Assembly (NCBI GenBank): GCA_016196925.1
Contig: JACPWS010000044.1
Span: 1-49,292, forward strand
Direction of reading: 5' to 3'
Origin: Burkholderiales bacterium
GTDB taxonomy: Bacteria > Pseudomonadota > Gammaproteobacteria > Burkholderiales > Burkholderiaceae_D
DNA length: 49,292 nt
This document shows, piece by piece, positions 44,016-49,292 of this stretch (its first letter is position 1; every line of letters begins with the position of its first letter). The notes beneath the pieces are model-generated. The model was not told the origin of the DNA. It worked only from the letters and a program-made list of their open reading frames with translations, and did not search any database. The position numbers were made by a program, and so were the translations under genes.

Positions 44016-44115
44016 AGTTAAGCAAAACGTAGAGGGCACTAAATGTTGCGGTTAAATTTGGAAAATTGCCGCGAGGTTTAGTTGCTCTGCGTAAGATCGG
44101 TCGCTAATCCGAAGG

Positions 44116-46335
44116 TCAGGCCTGCTTCTTCAGTTCCTGCTGCTGCAACACATCCTGAGCTATCGCCCCCTGCTGCAATACCACCACCCGCTGCGCCATC
44201 GCTATCGTTTCCGGCCGGTGCGCCACGATGATACGGGTCAGCGGAATTTGCTGAATCGCACGATTCACCGCCTGCTCATTCCACACGTCGAGGTGGCTGG
44301 TGGCCTCATCCAATACCAGCAATTTCGGGTTCTTGTACAAGGCGCGCGCCAGCAAGATGCGCTGCTTCTGTCCGCCCGAGAGGCCGGTGCCGATATCGCC
44401 GACCAGGGTGTGATACGCCATCGGCATGGCGGCGATTTCCTGATGGATAGACGCCAGCTGCGCGCAAGCCATGATCTGCTGCTGATCCGGGGCCGGGTCG
44501 AAGAAGGCGATGTTGTCGGCGATCGAGCCGGCGAACAGGCTATCGTCCTGCATGACCGTGCCCAGCAGTTGCCGATAATTCGCCATGCCCAATTGCTGCA
44601 GCGGTATCGCGGTTTGAGCTCGTAGGGTGGGCACAGATTCACCGTGCCCACGCGTGACCGTCGAATCACCAGCGATCCCAGTCTCCCCGCCAATCAAAAT
44701 CTCGCCCTCGGTCGGCTCCAGCAGACCGAGCAAGAGTTTCATCAAGGTAGTCTTGCCGCAACCGGAAGGCCCGGTCACCGCGATGCATTGCCCGGCCGGT
44801 ATCGTCAGGTTCAAATCTTGCAAGACATACGGCTCGCTATCGGCGTAACGGAACGACAGATTGCGGATTTCTATGGCAGGGTTGATCTCGTCGGCGGCGA
44901 TCTCGACCTCTTGCGCTTCTGGCTCAGCCTCGGCCAACACGATGTCGGCCACCCGCTCGCCGTGCAGGCGCAACATGCGCAGCTCGAACAGCTTATCGAC
45001 CAGACTCGCCATGCGCTGGCTGAACTGATCCTTGTAACTGATGAAGGCAAACAGCATCCCGACCGAGAAACGGTTATCCAGCACGGCCAGCGCCGCCAGC
45101 CAGATCACGATCACACGCTCGGCGCCGAACAGCAAGGCATTCGCGGTCTGATACGACACCGCCAATTTGGCGATGCGCAGCTCCGCATTGAATTGATCGG
45201 CCAGCGCATTCATCCAGCCGGCGCGCCGCTCTTCGTTGCGGCCGAACAGGCGCACGCTCTGCGCCCCGCGCACCGATTCCATGAAATGCGTCTGCTGCTT
45301 AGCCGCATGGATAATCTGCTCGGCCGTCGCTTCGCGCAAAGCCTTGAAAATGGTCCAGCGCAAGACCACATACAAGGCCACCGCCACACAGGCCAGCGCC
45401 GCCAGTTGCACGCTGTACAGCAACATCATGATCAGTGTGCCGATGACCAGCACACCGTCGATTACGCCTTCCACAAACTGGGTAGTCAGGCTGCGCTGCA
45501 TGGTCTGGATAGAACCGAAACGCGAGACGATATCGCCGGTATGGCGTTTCTCGAAGTAAGGCAAGGGCAGTTTCAGCAAATGCGCAAAGGCATTTCCCAG
45601 CCACTGGAAATTCAGCTTGGTCGCCAGCACCGTAGTAACCCAGGAACGCAGCGCGCCTATGCTGGTTTGCAACACCACCAATAACAGGAAACCACAACCG
45701 AGCACCGTGATCAAGTCGCGGTCGGCCGCCAGCAAGGCTTCGTCCACCACCCATTGCATGTAAAACGGCGCCACCAGCGCGCAGGCTTGCAAGGCCAGGC
45801 CCAGCAGCAACAATTGCACCAGATTGCGTTTGAGACCGACCACCCGTCCCATCAGCGACAGCAGAGAGAATTGCCGGACTTCCTGCTTGCGCTCGAATTG
45901 CGCGGTCGGCGTGAGTTCCAGCGCCACCCCACTGAAATGCCTGGCGATTTCGGACAGCGCCAAACGCCGTTCGCCCACTGCCGGATCGTGGATCACCGCA
46001 TGGCTGGTGCTTACCGCTTTCAGCACCACAAAGTGATTCATATCCCAATGCAAGACACACGGCAGTTTCAGCTCGGGCAGATGCTGCATGTCGAGCTTCA
46101 GCGGCCGGGTTTGCAAGTGCAGCCCCTGCGCCATCGCCATCAGGCTCTTCAGGGTAGAGCCTTTCAGCGACACCGAGTAACGCCGCCGCATGCTGGCGAT
46201 GTCGATACGATGACCCCAGTAGCTGGCGATCATGCACAAGGACGCCAGCCCGCATTCGGCGGCTTCGGTTTGCAACAGCACCGGCAAGTGTTTGCTGCGC
46301 CAGAAAGACAGGTGGGGGAGGGTGAGTAAGTTCAT
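44116..46335 (-). CDS. Peptidase-containing ABC transporter (C39 leader peptidase, PCAT/CvaB-RaxB type)
   Basis: 739 aa. An N-terminal C39 peptidase has Gln22, Cys28 (LLQTEAAECGLASLCMIASY), His101 (HWDMNHFVVLK) and Asp117 (HDPAVGERRL). It removes double-glycine leaders during export. Six TMs occupy about 165-450. The ATPase has Walker A GPSGCGKTTLMKLLLGLLEP, signature GLSGGQKQRILLARAL, Walker B LLVLDEATSHLD and switch His in IIVAHRPETI. Residues 551-576 are an in-frame insertion of repeat DNA after GEILIGG and before IPLQQLGMANYRQ, where relatives have no extra loop. ATG 46335 lacks a clear ribosome site, and an upstream extension would be repeat DNA. It follows the HlyD-type gene; the likely cargo is the double-glycine peptide at 47928. 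Confidence 0.93.
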   Translation of the reverse strand: MNLLTLPHLSFWRSKHLPVLLQTEAAECGLASLCMIASYWGHRIDIASMRRRYSVSLKGSTLKSLMAMAQGLHLQTRPLKLDMQHLPELKLPCVLHWDMNHFVVLKAVSTSHAVIHDPAVGERRLALSEIARHFSGVALELTPTAQFERKQEVRQFSLLSLMGRVVGLKRNLVQLLLLGLALQACALVAPFYMQWVVDEALLAADRDLITVLGCGFLLLVVLQTSIGALRSWVTTVLATKLNFQWLGNAFAHLLKLPLPYFEKRHTGDIVSRFGSIQTMQRSLTTQFVEGVIDGVLVIGTLIMMLLYSVQLAALACVAVALYVVLRWTIFKALREATAEQIIHAAKQQTHFMESVRGAQSVRLFGRNEERRAGWMNALADQFNAELRIAKLAVSYQTANALLFGAERVIVIWLAALAVLDNRFSVGMLFAFISYKDQFSQRMASLVDKLFELRMLRLHGERVADIVLAEAEPEAQEVEIAADEINPAIEIRNLSFRYADSEPYVLQDLNLTIPAGQCIAVTGPSGCGKTTLMKLLLGLLEPTEGEILIGGETGIAGDSTVTRGHGESVPTLRAQTAIPLQQLGMANYRQLLGTVMQDDSLFAGSIADNIAFFDPAPDQQQIMACAQLASIHQEIAAMPMAYHTLVGDIGTGLSGGQKQRILLARALYKNPKLLVLDEATSHLDVWNEQAVNRAIQQIPLTRIIVAHRPETIAMAQRVVVLQQGAIAQDVLQQQELKKQA
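44608..44685. repeat. In-frame 78-nt palindromic repeat inside the transporter ATPase domain
   Basis: The core cgtagggtgggcac...gtgcccacgcgtgac has eight-base arms (44627-44634 and 44644-44651). Its 'gtaggg' head resembles the intergenic units at 14835-14922. It encodes 26 residues (ETGIAGDSTV...LRAQTA) that interrupt an otherwise normal ATPase without shifting the frame. No clear target duplication seen. Confidence 0.75.
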
Positions 46336-46381
46336 GGAAAAAGCTGAGATGATCTTGAAAAAAACCGAAAACTTAAATACC

Positions 46382-46472
46382 GTCGTTCCGGCATGCTTTA
46401 AGCCGGAACCCAGCGTCTTTGCTCGCTCAACGAAAGCCGCTGGATTCCGGCTAAAGGCACGCCGGAATGACG
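46382..46472. repeat. REP-like inverted pair between the transporter and adaptor genes
   Basis: gtcgttccggcatgctttaa... ending cccagcg at 46382-46415 faces cgctggattccggctaaagg... ending ggaatgacg at 46438-46472. The same unit occurs in the element at 5212-5245, and a related one at 18627-18692. It may act as a stem-loop between the two co-directional genes. Confidence 0.85.
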
Positions 46473-46498
46473 TCGCTATGAATGGTCGTACGCAGCTA

Positions 46499-47809
46499 TT
46501 AGCCCCGCCCCGCAATGCTATACAAAGGCTCCAGCACCCATTCGATCAGCTTGCGCTGTTCCAGCACGATGCTGGCGTCGACCAGCATGCCCGATTTCAA
46601 AGGCAGGGCCTGACCATAGGCAAGCACGGTTTGCTGCCCCAGTTTCAGGCGGATACGGTACAGCGGTTCGGAGCCGGCCCCGGCCGGCAGCGCCGCCCCC
46701 GGCAAGGCCAGCTCTTCCGGCCGCAGCGAGGTGTGCGCCACTTCGGTCACGGTTGCACTGTATTGGCCGAATTTCTGATACGGATAAGCCTGGTAACGCA
46801 GCCAGACCGTCATGCCCGGTTGCACGAAGCCGGCCGAACGCGAAGGCGCATAGATTTCCGCCGCCAGCTCGGCCCCGGCCGGCAAGATTGCGGCCAGCGC
46901 CTGATTGGCCGCCACGCTTTGCCCGACTTCGGCTGTGAGCGCCGTGACCACCCCCGCTTGCGGCGCGCGCACCACGATCTCGCGCCTGGCCTCGCTCTCG
47001 GTCAGGTCTTGCTCCAGCGCCGCCACGTTGCGCTGCAAGGCCGCCGTATCGCGTTGCGCCTGCAAGGCCAGCTCGCGTACATCGGCTTGCGTCGCCGCCA
47101 GTTCGCGCCGGTTGGACGATTGCAGGCGCTGCAAATCCGCCAGCCGCCCGCGCTGATCGAGCAGTTCGGCTTGCTTGTCTTGCAACTGGGCCGCCGACAA
47201 ATAATTGGTGGCTTGCAAGTCGCTATAACGCTTATAGGCTTGTTCGGCGATGCTCACGCGCTGCTGTTGCAAACTAATCTGGTCGTCCAGCTTGTGCAGC
47301 CCGCCCTCCATCTCGCCGGCCTTTTGCTGCAACGCTGACAGGCGCAGGCGCGCCTGTGCGCTGGATTGTTGCAGCTCACCGCGGTAACTATCGCGCCGGC
47401 TTTGCACCAGATCGGAAATGGTCCGGTTCGCTTCGCCGCCGCCACTGTTGCGCTCGCTGGCCAGCACAAACAAGACTTGCCCCGCCTTAACCGCTGCGCC
47501 TTCCCGCACCCGCTTCTCGGCTATCACCCCGGCTTGCATCGGCAGCACGCGGATCACCCCGGAAGTCGGTAACAGCACGCCCTGGCATTGCGCCTTGCGC
47601 GTGGTCGAGAACAGGAAGAAGAAGGCGACGATGGCGGCCACCAAGCCAACAAACAAAGCGGTCAGCCAGCGCTGGCTGGCGGCCGTGGTCAGCAGCACGG
47701 TGCCGTATTGGCGCGTGCTCAAGTGTTCGATTGCTTGGCGGCGGAACAGCGGGCGAACCGTCGCCGGAGGTGCGACTGTGGTCGATTGAGGGGAATCAGG
47801 AGCTTGCAA
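46499..47809 (-). CDS. HlyD-family periplasmic adaptor of a peptide exporter (CvaA-like)
   Basis: 436 aa with a TTG start at 47809; no ATG is available, an upstream TTG at 47887 is the alternative, and ribosome sites are weak. A cytoplasmic N-terminus of about 50 residues leads to one TM (WLTALFVGLVAAIVAFFFLF). Then come a lipoyl half-motif (GVIRVLPMQAGVIAEKRVRE), a long coiled-coil hairpin (about 140-290) and the second half (IVVRAPQAGVVTALTAEVGQ). This is the membrane-fusion partner of a C39 ABC transporter, bridging to an outer-membrane TolC-like channel, which is not in the window. Order adaptor then transporter, divergent from the peptide gene. Confidence 0.9.
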   Translation of the reverse strand: MQAPDSPQSTTVAPPATVRPLFRRQAIEHLSTRQYGTVLLTTAASQRWLTALFVGLVAAIVAFFFLFSTTRKAQCQGVLLPTSGVIRVLPMQAGVIAEKRVREGAAVKAGQVLFVLASERNSGGGEANRTISDLVQSRRDSYRGELQQSSAQARLRLSALQQKAGEMEGGLHKLDDQISLQQQRVSIAEQAYKRYSDLQATNYLSAAQLQDKQAELLDQRGRLADLQRLQSSNRRELAATQADVRELALQAQRDTAALQRNVAALEQDLTESEARREIVVRAPQAGVVTALTAEVGQSVAANQALAAILPAGAELAAEIYAPSRSAGFVQPGMTVWLRYQAYPYQKFGQYSATVTEVAHTSLRPEELALPGAALPAGAGSEPLYRIRLKLGQQTVLAYGQALPLKSGMLVDASIVLEQRKLIEWVLEPLYSIAGRG

Positions 47810-47837
47810 GATAATCTTTTCTTTTAAAAAATATATC

Positions 47838-47868
47838 TTGACATCAACCGTTTTTTTTTTGCAATACT
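47838..47868 (+). promoter_or_regulatory. Probable promoter of the double-glycine peptide gene
   Basis: TTGACA (47838-47843) is followed after 19 bases, including a run of ten T, by AATACT (47863-47868). The -35 is perfect; the spacing is long. It lies in the AT-rich divergent region between the adaptor and the peptide genes. Confidence 0.45.
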
Positions 47869-47927
47869 TTTGTTGTCGCAGCGCCAATGTTGCGGCGAAT
47901 TTTTTACTTTTCTTTTATGGAGTTGTT

Positions 47928-48053
47928 ATGCAAGAATTGAATATGATGGAAGTTGAGCAAGTTGGTGGCGGTATCGCTGATTTAGCTGCTTTTGCACTCT
48001 TTTGGATCGTTGCTTATGCTGGTCAAGAAATGGGTTGGTGGGAAATAGGTTAA
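47928..48053 (+). CDS. Double-glycine leader peptide, candidate microcin or signal peptide
   Basis: 41 aa from ATG 47928, with GGAG at 47919-47922. The leader MQELNMMEVEQVGG fits the C39-cleaved class (acidic, Leu/Met/Val at the -12/-7/-4/-3 positions, ending Gly-Gly). The predicted core of 27 residues begins GIADLAAFALFWIVAYAG and ends with a Trp-Trp pair. It is hydrophobic with three acidic and no basic residues, so it is not a typical cationic bacteriocin. An upstream in-frame extension to 47838 would overlap the promoter and is rejected. Divergent from the C39 transporter/adaptor pair, which is its likely exporter. No modification enzyme is nearby, so the core is probably unmodified. Confidence 0.85.
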   Translation: MQELNMMEVEQVGGGIADLAAFALFWIVAYAGQEMGWWEIG

Positions 48054-48059
48054 TATAAA

Positions 48060-48087
48060 AGTTGCTCTGGTTGTGACTAGAGCAACT
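48060..48087. terminator. Hairpin just after the peptide gene
   Basis: agttgctct (48060-48068) pairs perfectly with agagcaact (48079-48087) around a ten-base loop, 7 bases after the stop. The rightward flank is A-rich rather than T-rich, so it is a weak terminator or an mRNA-end stabiliser that could favour peptide over downstream expression. Confidence 0.5.
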
Positions 48088-48159
48088 ATAAAATACAGTG
48101 ACAAAATTATAAATTTAATGCCGCCTAATAGCGGTAATCTACAAAAAATGAATGCTTAA

Positions 48160-48921
48160 ATGCAAGTTAAAAGCCTAATAGTAATAAAGATTTGTTCGAT
48201 TTTTCTCACATCTTCGCTAACTTCGTTTGTATTTGCCCAGAACATCGATAACTTGCAACATTTAGATGCACAAGACTCCACGGTTATCGTTACAGCTACA
48301 CGAGATCCTCAATGGATATCTTATCGTGATGCGTATAAAGCGATGGAAATATTCAATGATTATCAGAAGCCTAAAAATTATCTAAAACCGCGTTTTGTTT
48401 TATGGCCCAAAAATACCAATGAGTCGAATGAAGAATTGCGATTACAAATAATTGGTAAAACAACAAATCAAGAGGTCAGGCTGGAAAATTTGTGGGGAAC
48501 TATTCCTATGAATAAATCAGCATATGATGAGGGTGCTGATTTCAGATTAAATCGTAGGGCAGGGAGCTATCGTTTCGCTAGAGTAATGACAATCGCGGAT
48601 AACCCGGAGGGCGTTTACGCCGAGGCAGAATTAAGAGTAGCTTGCAATCAAGTACTTGATTTTTTCAGAGACAAATTATTTGAAAGAATTCGGTTCATAG
48701 GAAAGAAATGTTCTGGTATTAAATTTTTGTATTCACAAAAAATTGATGAGCCGGTCTTGAATTTGAGAGAGAAAAATCAAAACTTGAGTCGTATAAAAGA
48801 ACAAGAAATTGACTCTGAAAAGGGAAGAAAAATCATCATCTACCGATTTTCAGACTCACATAAGGGAGCTGACATTATTACGACTACATTACCAGTTGCC
48901 ATAGCTGCTTTAATTGAATGA
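48160..48921 (+). CDS. Secreted protein of unknown function next to the double-glycine peptide
   Basis: 253 aa. A clear Sec signal peptide (MQVKSLIVIKICSIFLTSSL, then TSFVFA|QN) precedes a mature protein of about 225 residues rich in Lys/Glu/Arg, with no TM. The start of the mature part reads DSTVIVTATRDPQWISYRDA, and two Cys (near residues 161 and 183) could form a disulfide. I do not recognise a family. Base composition is much richer in AT than the rest of the window, like the peptide gene beside it, so the two may have arrived together. It could be an immunity or accessory factor for the peptide, or unrelated. No good ribosome site precedes ATG 48160; possibly read through from the peptide promoter. 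Confidence 0.7.
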   Translation: MQVKSLIVIKICSIFLTSSLTSFVFAQNIDNLQHLDAQDSTVIVTATRDPQWISYRDAYKAMEIFNDYQKPKNYLKPRFVLWPKNTNESNEELRLQIIGKTTNQEVRLENLWGTIPMNKSAYDEGADFRLNRRAGSYRFARVMTIADNPEGVYAEAELRVACNQVLDFFRDKLFERIRFIGKKCSGIKFLYSQKIDEPVLNLREKNQNLSRIKEQEIDSEKGRKIIIYRFSDSHKGADIITTTLPVAIAALIE

Positions 48922-48924
48922 AAT

Positions 48925-48996
48925 TGGTATTGCCATGCCTATTGCCTGATGGATAATCACTATCATCTCTTGATGAAGCATGGGGTCAGGCCTTGA
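48925..48996 (+). pseudogene. Fragment of a REP-associated Y1 transposase (HUH motif)
   Basis: The translation WYCHAYCLMDNHYHLLM matches the catalytic core of RAYT/IS200-like Y1 transposases, where H-x-H (here HYH) binds the metal. It then breaks off into repeat DNA and a stop (TGA 48994-48996). No start or N-terminus precedes it. This core normally lies about 60 residues after the MARPLRIEF-type start, which here is found downstream at 49078, so the pieces are out of order. Confidence 0.8.
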
Positions 48997-49014
48997 AGCA
49001 TGGGGTCAGGCCTT
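48975..49014 (+). repeat. Tandem 20-bp repeat, two copies
   Basis: gaagcatggggtcaggcctt is repeated back to back (48975-48994 and 48995-49014), then followed by acatttgacatt. The 'tggggtcaggcctt' core is related to the 'atggggtc' units at 49230-49288 and flanks RAYT debris on both sides. Confidence 0.9.
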
Positions 49015-49077
49015 ACATTTGACATTATCCGATAACCATCCTACACGCAGCTTTACCTGAATAGGTGGGGGATAGTA

Positions 49078-49292
49078 ATGGCAAGGCCTTTACGCATTGA
49101 ATTTGCCGGTGCGCTGTACCATGTCACTGCTCGCGGCAACGCGCAAGCCAATATTTATGATGATGACGATGATCGCCAGCCCGTAGAGCGCAATGAGCTT
49201 CATCTATTGCGCCGCATGGAATGCATCACGCAAATGGGGTCCGCAAATGGGGTCAGTTCTAATCCGCAAATGGGGTCCAAATGGGGTCGGTC
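49078..49292 (+). pseudogene. N-terminus of a RAYT (Y1) transposase degenerating into repeats, runs off the window
   Basis: MARPLRIEFAGALYHVTARG is the classic RAYT start, with the first conserved His/Thr-Arg-Gly segment. It continues NAQANIYDDDDDRQ, then leaves the family pattern (PVERNELHLLRRMECITQMG) and reads into 'aaatggggtc' repeats. The expected WxCHAYCLMxNHYHLL core is missing here and lies upstream at 48925. The frame is still open at the window end, so what follows is unknown. Most likely a truncated, non-functional copy. Confidence 0.75.
49230..49288 (+). repeat. Four copies of a 12-bp 'gcaaatggggtc' unit
   Basis: Copies at 49230-49241, 49243-49254, 49266-49277 and a variant (ccaaatggggtc) at about 49277-49288. 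They are typical of degenerate DNA around REP-associated transposases. Confidence 0.85.

Noticed and set aside
48975-49292. CRISPR-like array
   Set aside because: The repeats are 12-20 bp, directly adjacent or irregularly spaced, and lie around transposase debris; no unique spacers and no cas genes.

Overview
The window looks like a chromosomal segment of a betaproteobacterium of the order Burkholderiales, most likely family Oxalobacteraceae. The basis is high-GC coding sequence plus gene neighbourhoods known from that group: lolB-ispE-tRNA-Gln-prs-rplY, slt-GST-cca with a divergent 5-formyl-THF cyclo-ligase, metK divergent from two LpxL-type acyltransferases, and mutM/mutY flanking a dynamin-like GTPase. 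The family assignment is inference; no rRNA is present.

Layout. 1-4972: start of a prolyl oligopeptidase, an M14 murein-peptide amidase-like enzyme behind metK, then two overlapping lipid A acyltransferase genes and a small conserved-looking ORF. 5051-7435: an inverted-repeat element, D-serine dehydratase (dsdA) and a long regulatory leader with an overlapping promoter and Fur box. 7519-14741: a siderophore operon of two IucA/IucC-type NIS synthetases around an MFS exporter, then a TonB-dependent receptor; a 234-bp MITE-like element sits exactly at the first gene junction. 15003-17764: phenylalanine hydroxylase and 4-hydroxyphenylpyruvate dioxygenase (Phe/Tyr catabolism) with a divergent Lrp/AsnC regulator. 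17761-23284: GNAT protein, cca, GST, slt, 5-formyl-THF cyclo-ligase. 23647-29075: a signalling operon of tethered solute-binding protein, histidine kinase, single-domain response regulator and REC-PAS-GGDEF-EAL-REC protein. 29176-37291: ggt, rplY, prs, tRNA-Gln, ispE, lolB, a TPR lipoprotein and mutM. 37387-44015: dynamin-like GTPase, mutY, and a secreted hydrolase with a NatAB-type ABC exporter.

The accessory end, 44116-49292, is the most interesting part. A peptidase-containing ABC transporter (C39 domain) and an HlyD-type adaptor are transcribed leftward. Divergently, a 41-residue ORF encodes a double-glycine leader and a 27-residue hydrophobic, Trp-rich, acidic core. Next comes an AT-rich gene for a secreted protein of unknown function, then scrambled debris of a REP-associated (Y1/RAYT) transposase. 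This reads as a small dedicated peptide export system (microcin-like or signalling). Its transporter gene carries an in-frame 78-nt palindromic repeat inside the ATPase domain.

Dispersed palindromic repeats (REP-like 'ggaatccagcg' type and 'gtaggg' type) recur across the window and account for most of the unexplained intergenic DNA. All coordinates and starts were read by eye; no database search was possible.
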